Of a stretch of DNA of 6,392 bases, positions 1-6,365 are shown one piece after another. This DNA comes from an uncultured Oscillospiraceae bacterium. GTDB lineage: Bacteria > Bacillota > Clostridia > Oscillospirales > Acutalibacteraceae. The stretch is from assembly GCA_900555805.1 (NCBI GenBank), contig USMJ01000077.1:1-6392 (forward strand). The letters run 5' to 3'. The position numbers were made by a program, and so were the translations under genes. Below the pieces are notes generated by a model. That model was not told the origin of the DNA, made no database searches, and saw only the letters and a list, made by a program, of their open reading frames with translations. Numbering within the stretch: the first letter of the stretch is position 1; every line of letters begins with the position of its first letter.

Positions 1-60
1 GCGCTCGAGGAGGAGTTTTTCCGCCTCGCCGAGAAGTTCGGCGTACCGAAAAATGAATAG
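1..60 (+). CDS. C-terminal end of an unidentified protein (partial)
   Basis: Frame 1 is open from the window edge to a TAG at 58-60 and gives 19 residues, ALEEEFFRLAEKFGVPKNE. The piece is charged and probably helical, with no membrane segment. The next gene begins 36 bases later behind its own ribosome binding site, and no terminator lies between, so this gene probably heads the same operon. The following genes resemble Bacillus subtilis ydjG and ydjH, which sit beside genes for a PspA homologue and an SPFH protein, so one of those is a reasonable guess. The 19 residues are too few to identify the family, and they do not end in the zinc-ribbon tail seen in some SPFH proteins of this kind. 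Confidence 0.6.
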   Translation, partial: ALEEEFFRLAEKFGVPKNE

Positions 61-96
61 AATCCGACCTAAATCAAAAATCGAAGGAGGAATAAT

Positions 97-1176
97 ATGG
101 AAACTCTTCACGAATATAAATGCCCATGCTGCGGCGGAATCGTTGAGTTCGATTCGACAAGCGGACAGATGAAATGTCCGTATTGCGACAGCGAGTTTTC
201 GGTCGAATCGCTCAAGGATGTCGATCAGGATCTCAACAAGCCGACCGAAGACGAAATGAACTGGGAAAGCTCGGCAGGTCAGGAATGGACCGAGGGCGAG
301 ACAGCAGGAATGAGAGTATATTCCTGCAAGAGCTGCGGCGGTGAAATTGTCGCAGATGAGACAACAGGAGCGACACATTGCCCATATTGCGGCAACCCCG
401 TCGTTATGATGGGTCAGTTCTCGGGAGCACTCAAGCCCGACTACATAATCCCGTTCAGCCTTGATAAAAAGGCGGCGAAAGCGGCTTTAACGAAGCACGT
501 TTCTTCGAAACGCTTCGTTCCGAAGATCTTCAAGGATAAGAACCATATCGACGAGATCAAGGGCGTATATGTTCCGTTCTGGCTGTTCGACGCAACCGCT
601 TTCGGCGATGTCGACTATACGGGAACGAGAACAAATTCATGGAGCGACAGCAGATATAACTACACTGAAACTTCCTATTACAAAATAAAGCGAAGCGGCT
701 CGGTCGGTTTCGCTAACGTCCCTGTTGACGGCTCGTCGAAAATGCCCGACGATCTCATGGAGTCGGTCGAACCGTTCGATTTCACAAAAGCCGTCCCGTT
801 TCAGACAGCTTATCTCTCGGGCTATCTTGCCGACAAATATGACGTCGACGACAAACAAAGCGTCGAGAGAGCCAACGAGAGAATAAAAAAGAGCACAGAG
901 GACGCTTTCAGAAGTACTGTCAACGGATACGGCTCGGTAACGGTGGATTCGAGCTTCGTCAAACTTTCGAACGCCAAGGCAAAGTATGCGCTGTATCCCG
1001 TATGGCTTTTGAACACAAGCTGTAACGGCGAAAAATATCTCTTCGCCATGAACGGCCAGACAGGAAAACTCATAGGCGATCTCCCGATAGACAACAAAAA
1101 AGCATGGCTTGCAAGAATATTGTTTGCTTTAGGCTATACCGCCGCCGCGCTGATAATATCATTCTTTATGCACTGA
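97..1176 (+). CDS. TFIIB-type zinc-ribbon membrane protein, YdjG-like
   Basis: This 359-residue protein carries two N-terminal zinc ribbons. The first uses C9/C12 and C27/C30, and the second C77/C80 and C95/C98; both have the CPYC pattern in the second knuckle. A conserved middle region follows, with 'IIPF' near 117-120, 'GVYVPFWLFDA' at 156-166, 'AYLSGYLADKYD' at 238-249, 'LYPVWLL' at 299-305 and 'MNGQTGK' at 318-324. A single hydrophobic helix spans about 337-358 at the extreme C terminus. Order and length match the B. subtilis YdjG family, annotated as TFIIB-type zinc-ribbon-containing proteins. Despite that name, the tail helix suggests a membrane-anchored protein with its ribbons in the cytoplasm, not a transcription factor. 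In B. subtilis, YdjG acts with YdjH and the SPFH protein YdjI to link PspA to the membrane. The start is well supported by AAGGAGG at 84-90, six bases upstream. The TPM gene follows within about 15 bases, so the two are probably translated from one mRNA. The same role here is inferred from domain content and gene order. Confidence 0.88.
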   Translation: METLHEYKCPCCGGIVEFDSTSGQMKCPYCDSEFSVESLKDVDQDLNKPTEDEMNWESSAGQEWTEGETAGMRVYSCKSCGGEIVADETTGATHCPYCGNPVVMMGQFSGALKPDYIIPFSLDKKAAKAALTKHVSSKRFVPKIFKDKNHIDEIKGVYVPFWLFDATAFGDVDYTGTRTNSWSDSRYNYTETSYYKIKRSGSVGFANVPVDGSSKMPDDLMESVEPFDFTKAVPFQTAYLSGYLADKYDVDDKQSVERANERIKKSTEDAFRSTVNGYGSVTVDSSFVKLSNAKAKYALYPVWLLNTSCNGEKYLFAMNGQTGKLIGDLPIDNKKAWLARILFALGYTAAALIISFFMH

Positions 1177-1183
1177 GAGGAGG
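1176..1183 (+). promoter_or_regulatory. Ribosome binding site that decides the TPM gene start
   Basis: AGAGGAGG ends at 1183 and overlaps the stop codon of the preceding gene by one base. Two in-frame ATGs follow, at 1186 and 1192. The first leaves only two bases after the Shine-Dalgarno core, which is too close for efficient initiation. The second leaves eight. The start at 1192 is therefore preferred, and it gives a conventional MKKR signal-peptide N terminus. Confidence 0.7.
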
Positions 1184-1191
1184 TAATGAAA

Positions 1192-2031
1192 ATGAAGAAA
1201 AGAATAGTTGCCGTTATTTCGGCTGTATTGATTTTTGCGCTCTCGTTTTCGTTCCTTTGCTTCGCCGAGACAGTGCCCGATCACCGTCTTGTTCCGAGAA
1301 TGAACGATCAGGCGGATCTTGTTGACAGTGCCACGGAAAGAGAACTTCTCAAAAGACTTGACGAGCTGAGTGAAAGCCTTAGCTTTGACATAGCGATAGC
1401 GACGGTTAAAACCACAAACGGGAAAGACATAGTCGCTTTCTCCGACGATTATTTCGACTATAACGGCTTCGGCATGGGCGACGACAAATCCGGCGTTGTA
1501 CTTGTTATAAGCATGGATCCGAGAGAATGCTATATCTCCGCAAGCGGCGAAGGAATGAAATATTTTGACTATGACGATTGTCAGAGCATCATCGACGACT
1601 TCTATGACGATCTCAAAGCCGGAAACTACGGAAGCGTTTTCGGAACATTCATAGACGATGTCGAACAGTATGTCAACCTCGGCAGAAACGGAAAGACCGT
1701 TTCCTACAGACTTGACTGCATGAAGGCGAACCGGGGCTTCGCTATCGTTCTTCCGATAGCTCTCGGTATTATCCTTGCGTTTGTGACGGTCAAAATTATG
1801 ACAAGAGACCTCACATCTGTCTCAAAAAAGACAAATGCTGTTGATTATCAGGTCAAAGGTTCTCTCAGCCTTTCGAGAAACGATGAACATTTCCTTTATA
1901 AGAACGTGACTAAAACGCCGATCCAAAGCGACAATTCGTCGGGCGGATCGGGCGGTTCGAGCATAGGCTCAAGCGGAAGCCACACAAGTTCATCAGGCAG
2001 CAGCCACAGCGGCGGCGGTCGCTCATTCTGA
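1192..2031 (+). CDS. TPM-domain exported membrane protein, YdjH-like
   Basis: From the preferred ATG the protein has 279 residues; an upstream in-frame ATG at 1186 would add two. It begins with a signal peptide (MKKR, hydrophobic core, likely cleavage after A25 in 'CFA-ET'). A TPM domain (YgcG/TLP18.3/Psb32/MOLO-1 superfamily) covers roughly 30-165. Its hallmark 'GFGMGDDKSGVVLVI' lies at 92-106 and is followed by a strand ending 'ISASGEGM'. A second hydrophobic segment at about 182-203 anchors the protein, so the TPM domain should lie outside the membrane. The cytoplasmic end closes in a Ser/Gly/His-rich low-complexity tail (about 244-279) ending 'SGGGRSF', a type of ending common in this family. 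TPM domains are linked to photosystem repair and phosphatase activity in plants, but no enzymatic role is established for the bacterial relatives. B. subtilis YdjH is similar in size and architecture and is encoded next to YdjG, as here. Partnership with the upstream zinc-ribbon protein is inferred from that context. Confidence 0.87.
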   Translation: MKKRIVAVISAVLIFALSFSFLCFAETVPDHRLVPRMNDQADLVDSATERELLKRLDELSESLSFDIAIATVKTTNGKDIVAFSDDYFDYNGFGMGDDKSGVVLVISMDPRECYISASGEGMKYFDYDDCQSIIDDFYDDLKAGNYGSVFGTFIDDVEQYVNLGRNGKTVSYRLDCMKANRGFAIVLPIALGIILAFVTVKIMTRDLTSVSKKTNAVDYQVKGSLSLSRNDEHFLYKNVTKTPIQSDNSSGGSGGSSIGSSGSHTSSSGSSHSGGGRSF

Positions 2032-2110
2032 TAAGCACCGAATAAAAGGCTGTCGTTTCAACTTATATACAGCACGCATTCGGCGTGTACCTAAAAAATG
2101 ACATAGCAGA

Positions 2111-2117
2111 AAGGAGG
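2111..2117 (+). promoter_or_regulatory. Ribosome binding site that sets the start at 2124
   Basis: AAGGAGG stands six bases before the ATG at 2124. The reading frame stays open upstream to a GTG at 2085, but that codon has no Shine-Dalgarno sequence and lies within a weak hairpin. The 13 extra residues it would add are therefore rejected. Confidence 0.8.
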
Positions 2118-2123
2118 AAACAT

Positions 2124-2693
2124 ATGAGTATTTTCGATAAACTCAAGTCGGAAGCCCCGACACCGAGCGCACCGGTCACACCCGAGCCGATAGGAACAAA
2201 AAGCGAGGTCTTTGCCTTCGGCGCACTGCCCGAAAGTCTTGCCGAGATGCAGGCGCTGCCCGAGGCAAAACTTGACACCCCGTTCAAGACGGCGGCTCTC
2301 ACGGTATGCGCGCTTTGCGCCTACGCCGCTGACAGGGACATCGGCACGCAGATGCTGAACTTTCTGAGAGGTCCGAGGCCGCTGAACGGACAGGACATAT
2401 CTTTTCTGAACGACAGATTCAGAGACGGAAAAACATATATCCCGTTCTCATATTTCAAGGGCGCAACACCCGGGAACAACTACACCCCGAGCGTTCCGTT
2501 CACGGTGACGGTCGAGAGCAACCACACGTCGGAAGCGGAAAAAGGCTACGCCAAGCTGTTTATTCCGTGCGGCGGCGCGGACAGCCCGAGACCCGTCAAG
2601 CTTCGCATGAAGGGCGACGGAACTTGGCTTTTATGGGAACAGTATCTTTTAACGGGTATCAGAGAGCCTGCGGCGAACGACCCGTGGGCATAA
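2124..2693 (+). CDS. Conserved-looking protein of unknown function beside the YdjG/YdjH-like pair
   Basis: This is a 189-residue soluble protein with no signal peptide or membrane helix. It starts 'MSIFDKLKSE', continues through a Pro/Thr-rich linker (about 11-23), and then has a compact alpha/beta-looking region. Notable segments are an Ala/Cys-rich helix at about 54-70 ('FKTAALTVCALCAYAADRD'), 'FLNDRFRDGKTYIPFSYF' around 93-110, a strand-rich part with 'PFTVTVESN', and a C-terminal 'VKLRMKGDGTWLLWEQYLL' at 158-176. The Trp-rich end looks like a conserved family signature. From memory it resembles the group Pfam calls DUF6935, but I could not check this. It follows the TPM gene by 92 bases with no visible terminator and has a strong ribosome binding site, so it probably belongs to the same membrane-stress-type operon. 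Its likely location is the cytoplasm, and its function is unknown. Confidence 0.8.
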   Translation: MSIFDKLKSEAPTPSAPVTPEPIGTKSEVFAFGALPESLAEMQALPEAKLDTPFKTAALTVCALCAYAADRDIGTQMLNFLRGPRPLNGQDISFLNDRFRDGKTYIPFSYFKGATPGNNYTPSVPFTVTVESNHTSEAEKGYAKLFIPCGGADSPRPVKLRMKGDGTWLLWEQYLLTGIREPAANDPWA

Positions 2694-2745
2694 AAAAGCG
2701 CGAAATACACTTTACATATTTTCAATTTTTAAAGGAGGAAACCCC

Positions 2746-5436
2746 ATGAACAAAAAGAAAAAACTTTTGACTTTCGCAGCATTTGTCATACTGCTGCTCA
2801 CGGCAACGGTATTCACCGCTTCGGCGGCCAGCCATTATTCGGTTGACGAAAACACAACCTATGTAACCAACTTTGGTGAGCTTGAAAGAGCTCTTGAGGT
2901 CACCTCAAACGAGACAAACCCACCCGATAAGCTGGTTATTCTCAAAAACAACATAGATTATGAAGAGTGCGTTCCGGACGATTGGAGCTATCAGGATGAG
3001 CAGGAGTGGTATTCCGAAATCACTATTAGATATCCCGGAAAAATCATTCTTGACTTGAACGGAAAAACCCTGAAGGTTACAACAGATAGCTCCTCCAACG
3101 AGGAGACAAGAGATCTGTTTGGGGTTTTTTACAGGGCAAACACCGACTTCACAATTACCACCACCCAGTCCGGCGGACAGATAATCTTTAACTCAACAGC
3201 CAACGATACTTCGATGATTATTGTGAATAATCCGAACGCTAATGTGAATATTCTTGGAAAAGCAGGAAATTTTATCAACTATAATCTCACTCTTAGAGCA
3301 CAAACCGGAAGTAACACTTATTTAAACGATACGAACATACATCACATCATTTCCTTCAACAACATAAACAATCTCTATATCACCGGTACTCTTATTCAGA
3401 ACAATGCACGCGTCCCGTCTTGTATATATTCATACGGACCGGAGCCGCAGGGTAACGTTACAATAACAGGAAACTCAGAAATAGAAGCAATTTCAAACCA
3501 GCTTCTTAGTAACCAGCCGTTCAGCACAATATATTTCAAAAACGCTCCCTCCAGCAGAAAAATTAGGCTTGGCGGCTGTTACATCGGACAAAAGGGAAAT
3601 GTAAATTCAATCTATTACGGCGGCAAGTATACTCATTTCTATGACATAGTTCAATCACAAACTCTGGACAAGCCGAACTATGTTATTATGCATAACGGTA
3701 CAAAACACTATATTGACTGGGCTGACTTTGTTATGATGGATGCGTATGTAAAAATCGCTTCCTCCTGTCACGAGTCGAATGCGGACCTTGAGGAAAGGAC
3801 CTCACTTCTCGGTCACTACAATTACTGCAAAAAGTGCAATGCCCTTGAAAGCTTCCAGGAGCATCAGTTTGGCAGGACACTCGCTGCCAAAGAGGCAACA
3901 TGCACTCAAAAGGGAAGAACGGTCGGCTATGAGTGCTTTGGTTGCGAATATTATGAGGGTTACACCGAACTTCCGGCACTCGGGCACTATTTGAACAGCG
4001 TTTATACGGTTGACTGGCCGGCAACCTGCGACAGAGACGGAAGGGAATCCAGACACTGCAAACGCACCGGCTGCGATTATGCAATTCCGAGAGTCATTCC
4101 GAAGCGGCACCAGAGAATTATATGTAACGGCACATACTGCCAAGCCTGCAATCAATATATTAACCCGACCAAAATAGGTTACGGCGACAATTCCTGTAAA
4201 AACCAAACCGCTTACTTCTTTACTCCGACGGAAACGAAGGTTTATCTTATCACCATAACAAATCTCGGCAGCGAAAATATTCAGGGAACAGAAGTAAACC
4301 TTGTTGAGAATAACCGGCTTAGTGCTTCCATCTCCAGAAACGACAAAGGCAAAGTTACCGAAGTAAACCTTGAAAAAGGCAAAACCTACGATATTACACC
4401 GTATATCATCTCCGGTTCAGGAGGAGATCCGGACTGCGTTGTTAACATCTCCTGTAAGGAACATAATGAGGTTATAGATCCCGGAATTAAAGCCACCTGC
4501 ACAAAAGCAGGTCTCACCGAGGGTAAGCACTGCTCGGTTTGCAACAAAGTTACGGTCGCTCAGACTGTGGTCAAGGCTCTCGGTCATAAGTACGCCAAGT
4601 CTGTTGTCAAGGCAAATCTTTCCGCAGACGGCAAGATTATCGAGAAGTGCACGGCCTGCGGTACGGTAAAATCAACAACTCCGATAGCGAGAATCAAGTC
4701 GGTTGCGCTGACAAGGTCGGCGTACACATATAACGGCAAGGCTCAGGCAGCCACAGTCGTCGTCAAGGACAGCAAGGGCAAGGTTCTCAAGCTCGGCACG
4801 GACTACACGCTCACCTACAAGAACAACAAGAACGTCGGCAAGGCAACCGTTGTTGTCACATTCAAGGGCAACTATTCGAGCAGCAAGGCGCTGAATTTCA
4901 ACATTCTTCCCGCGCAGACGGCGAAGATCACGGTCAAGCAGACCACGAAGAAGATCACTGCGTCATGGACGAAGGTCGCAGGCGCAAGCGGCTACAAGGT
5001 AGAGCTCTACAAGGGCAAGAAGCTCGTCAAGACGGTCGACACGACCAAGCTCAGCGCGACGTTCGACAAGCTCTCGAAGGGCACGGAATACAAGATCGTC
5101 GTCAAGGCATACAGAACGATCGACGGCAAGAAGGTCGTTTCGCTCGTTTCAAAGACGCTCGTCACGGCCACCAAGACCTCCGCTCCGGGCGGCGTAAAGG
5201 CAACGGCGGCGAAGAAGTCGGCGAAGGTCAGCTGGAAGAAGGTATCGGGCGCAGACAGCTACACCGTATACTACAGCACGAAGAAGAACGGCTCATTCAA
5301 GAAGATGACCGTCACCAAGACCTCGGCGACAGTCAAGAAGCTCACCAAGGGCAAGACCTACTACTTCAAGGTCACAGCCAACAAGAAGGGCGTAAGCTCC
5401 GACTACAGCAAGACCGTCAAAGCGAAGATAAAATAA
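2746..5436 (+). CDS. Large secreted multidomain surface protein (beta-helix-like, Cys-rich repeats, Ig-like, two FnIII)
   Basis: The 896-residue protein starts behind AAAGGAGG at 2731-2738. It has a signal peptide (KKKK, hydrophobic core, cleavage near 'ASA' at 25-27). Residues about 40-330 look like a right-handed beta-helix of the pectate-lyase fold: 'LDLNGKTL' at 102-109, and Asn/Ile/Thr-rich strands such as 'NLYITG' at 209-214. A Cys-rich region follows: C361/C364, an 'ATC' unit with C386, C397 and C400, 'LGH' at 412-414, a second unit with C428, C438 and C443, then C460/C465/C468. A probable beta-sandwich lies at about 486-570. A third unit has C585, C596 and C599, 'LGH' at 612-614, and C635/C638. 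An Ig-like module (about 648-723) and two Lys-rich fibronectin type III domains (about 725-810 and 812-896) complete it. No LPXTG motif, SLH domain or C-terminal membrane helix is present, so the protein is released or held non-covalently, perhaps through its basic C terminus. No catalytic residues were identified; an adhesive or glycan-binding role is inferred. Lysine codon use changes sharply near residue 606. Confidence 0.85.
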   Translation: MNKKKKLLTFAAFVILLLTATVFTASAASHYSVDENTTYVTNFGELERALEVTSNETNPPDKLVILKNNIDYEECVPDDWSYQDEQEWYSEITIRYPGKIILDLNGKTLKVTTDSSSNEETRDLFGVFYRANTDFTITTTQSGGQIIFNSTANDTSMIIVNNPNANVNILGKAGNFINYNLTLRAQTGSNTYLNDTNIHHIISFNNINNLYITGTLIQNNARVPSCIYSYGPEPQGNVTITGNSEIEAISNQLLSNQPFSTIYFKNAPSSRKIRLGGCYIGQKGNVNSIYYGGKYTHFYDIVQSQTLDKPNYVIMHNGTKHYIDWADFVMMDAYVKIASSCHESNADLEERTSLLGHYNYCKKCNALESFQEHQFGRTLAAKEATCTQKGRTVGYECFGCEYYEGYTELPALGHYLNSVYTVDWPATCDRDGRESRHCKRTGCDYAIPRVIPKRHQRIICNGTYCQACNQYINPTKIGYGDNSCKNQTAYFFTPTETKVYLITITNLGSENIQGTEVNLVENNRLSASISRNDKGKVTEVNLEKGKTYDITPYIISGSGGDPDCVVNISCKEHNEVIDPGIKATCTKAGLTEGKHCSVCNKVTVAQTVVKALGHKYAKSVVKANLSADGKIIEKCTACGTVKSTTPIARIKSVALTRSAYTYNGKAQAATVVVKDSKGKVLKLGTDYTLTYKNNKNVGKATVVVTFKGNYSSSKALNFNILPAQTAKITVKQTTKKITASWTKVAGASGYKVELYKGKKLVKTVDTTKLSATFDKLSKGTEYKIVVKAYRTIDGKKVVSLVSKTLVTATKTSAPGGVKATAAKKSAKVSWKKVSGADSYTVYYSTKKNGSFKKMTVTKTSATVKKLTKGKTYYFKVTANKKGVSSDYSKTVKAKIK

Positions 5437-5468
5437 TCCGACTGCGTAATCAGTCTGAATAAAGGATG

Positions 5469-5517
5469 CCCCGACCGCGTGAAAGGTTCAGCCGATTACG
5501 CGGTCGGGGTTCGTTTT
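5469..5517 (+). terminator. Intrinsic terminator after the surface-protein gene
   Basis: CCCCGACCGCGT (5469-5480) pairs perfectly over 12 bases with ACGCGGTCGGGG (5498-5509) across a 17-base loop. The stem is followed by the T-rich run TTCGTTTT at 5510-5517. It lies 32 bases past the stop codon of the large gene and should end the upstream transcription unit. The T tract is interrupted by CG but the GC-rich stem is strong. Confidence 0.88.
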
Positions 5518-5723
5518 GGGGTACGGGCGAATGTGTGCGGGAGGAAAGAGGCAATAGCGGCGCTGAGTAAGAGCGGGATCAACAGCTTTCTATCGCCCTA
5601 AAACGGTCTGCGCAAGCCTGAAAGTTCTTATAGGCTATGCAAGAGATGTCGTTGATAATGAAAATCCGCCGTGTCTCATTTTGTGCAATTTTGTCGAAAA
5701 ACCGTGCAGTTTTGCGCGCCGAA
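5518..5723. other. Non-coding stretch between terminator and promoter region
   Basis: No gene is supported here. A minus-strand open frame crosses the stretch but has no ribosome binding site and runs into the + strand gene downstream. The one notable structure is an 11-base imperfect direct repeat at 5683-5714. No tRNA, other stable RNA or transposon end was recognised. Confidence 0.6.
5683..5714. repeat. Short direct repeat with 21-bp period upstream of the promoters
   Basis: GTGCAATTTTG at 5683-5693 recurs as GTGCAGTTTTG at 5704-5714, matching in 10 of 11 positions. The copies start 21 bases apart, about two turns of the helix, and lie just upstream of the candidate promoter at 5724. The spacing would suit a regulator binding one face of the DNA, but a chance match in AT-rich sequence is possible. 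Confidence 0.35.
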
Positions 5724-5753
5724 TTGACAAGAGCTTCAGTATATTGATATTCT
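5724..5753 (+). promoter_or_regulatory. Candidate upstream promoter, extended -10 type
   Basis: TTGACA at 5724-5729 is a perfect -35 consensus. It is followed after 18 bases by TATTCT at 5748-5753, which matches four of six -10 positions and carries an upstream TG at 5745-5746 (extended -10). It points at the gene starting at 5856. It is weaker and further away than the promoter at 5789-5817 and may not be used. Confidence 0.4.
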
Positions 5754-5788
5754 GTTATTGTAGAAAATTTCCGCCTCAAAGCGTAAAC

Positions 5789-5817
5789 TTGACTTATCCG
5801 AAAATTAACGGTATAAT
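5789..5817 (+). promoter_or_regulatory. Vegetative (sigma-A type) promoter
   Basis: TTGACT at 5789-5794 (five of six consensus -35 bases) and a perfect TATAAT at 5812-5817 are separated by the optimal 17 bases. Transcription would begin near 5824, giving a leader of roughly 30 bases before the ATG at 5856. This is the clearest promoter in the window and shows that the small gene downstream has its own transcription unit. Confidence 0.85.
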
Positions 5818-5855
5818 ATTGAATACGGAATTTAGGCCGGAAGAAGGGAATTAAA

Positions 5856-6365
5856 ATGAAGAAAACGAAATCGAAAAAACTTTTATGGGTTTTAGCAATA
5901 GCGGCACTTGTCATAATCGCAATTTCAGTTGCGGTCAGCGTTAACGCAAAGACCTTGAGTGTGAACACCGAGGTGAGCGGCGATTTTGTCTACATGCCAA
6001 AACGCATGGCGGACAAGTATAACAATCTTCTCGCCTTCAGCTTTGACGATCACAGAATGTGGGTATATGAGCTGCAAGCCGACGAAACGGCGGCAATAGA
6101 GGAAAATATCGGCAACGGCATATGGCAGAAGCCGACCGAAGAACAGTATGAGGACATTATAGGCGTCTACTTTGAGTTTGGCGCACAGCGCAATATGCCT
6201 GACGGATTATCCGAAAATAACGAAGATATATTCTACTGCTTATATGACAACGCCTTGGATAAATTCATCACAATTGACGATGGCTCGCTGTTGGGCTGGC
6301 ACAGAGAACTGTTTATATACGACATGAGCAGTAAGCTGTATGTTTCGGTTTCTATGGGTGTTTGA
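5856..6365 (+). CDS. Small exported or membrane-anchored protein of unknown function
   Basis: This 169-residue protein begins 'MKKTKSKKLLWVL', with a basic stretch and a hydrophobic segment at about 9-29. 'VNA' at 29-31 could be a signal peptidase site, so it may be either secreted or held by an N-terminal anchor. The remaining ~138 residues are acidic and rich in aromatics. Distinct segments include 'YNNLLAFSFDDHRMWVYEL' in the first third, 'NGIWQKPTEEQYEDI' in the middle, 'DIFYCLYDNALDKFI', and a C-terminal 'GWHRELFIYD' ending in 'VSVSMGV'. The single Cys lies in 'FYCLYD'. I do not recognise the family. The regular aromatic/acidic pattern looks like a genuine folded extracytoplasmic domain. 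The start is supported by AAGAAGGGA at 5841-5849 and by a consensus promoter about 40 bases upstream. It is separated from the preceding gene by a strong terminator, so it is probably expressed independently. Confidence 0.8.
   Translation: MKKTKSKKLLWVLAIAALVIIAISVAVSVNAKTLSVNTEVSGDFVYMPKRMADKYNNLLAFSFDDHRMWVYELQADETAAIEENIGNGIWQKPTEEQYEDIIGVYFEFGAQRNMPDGLSENNEDIFYCLYDNALDKFITIDDGSLLGWHRELFIYDMSSKLYVSVSMGV

Noticed and set aside
2072..2088. Hairpin GCACGC/GCGTGT between the TPM gene and the next gene
   Set aside because: The stem is only six pairs including a G-U, with no T tract, so it is not a terminator, and no convincing riboswitch or operator pattern surrounds it.
2711..2730. TTTACA motif before the large secreted protein gene as a possible -35 box
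   Set aside because: At the proper distance downstream the sequence is the AAAGGAGG ribosome binding site, not a -10 box, so a promoter is not supported.
3731..4206. Two minus-strand open frames opposite the Cys-rich repeat region
   Set aside because: Both are antisense shadows of the large secreted protein. They lack ribosome binding sites and have no recognisable domains.
3901..4662. CRISPR-like or DNA-level tandem repeats in the Cys-rich region
   Set aside because: The repetition exists at the protein level only. The DNA of the units has diverged and shows no regular repeat-spacer pattern.
4965..5462. Plus-strand open frame of 165 codons inside the 3' end of the large surface-protein gene
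   Set aside because: Its openness is a by-product of the AAG-rich, GC-ending codon pattern of the real frame. The product is repetitive Arg/Gln/Asp/Gly-rich low complexity.
5579..5968. Minus-strand open frame of 129 codons across the intergenic region and the start of the small exported protein gene
   Set aside because: Its 5' part is antisense to the signal-peptide region of a well-supported + strand gene, and it crosses a consensus + strand promoter. No Shine-Dalgarno sequence precedes its start. The intergenic portion reads somewhat protein-like, so a decayed gene remnant cannot be excluded, but I recognise no family.
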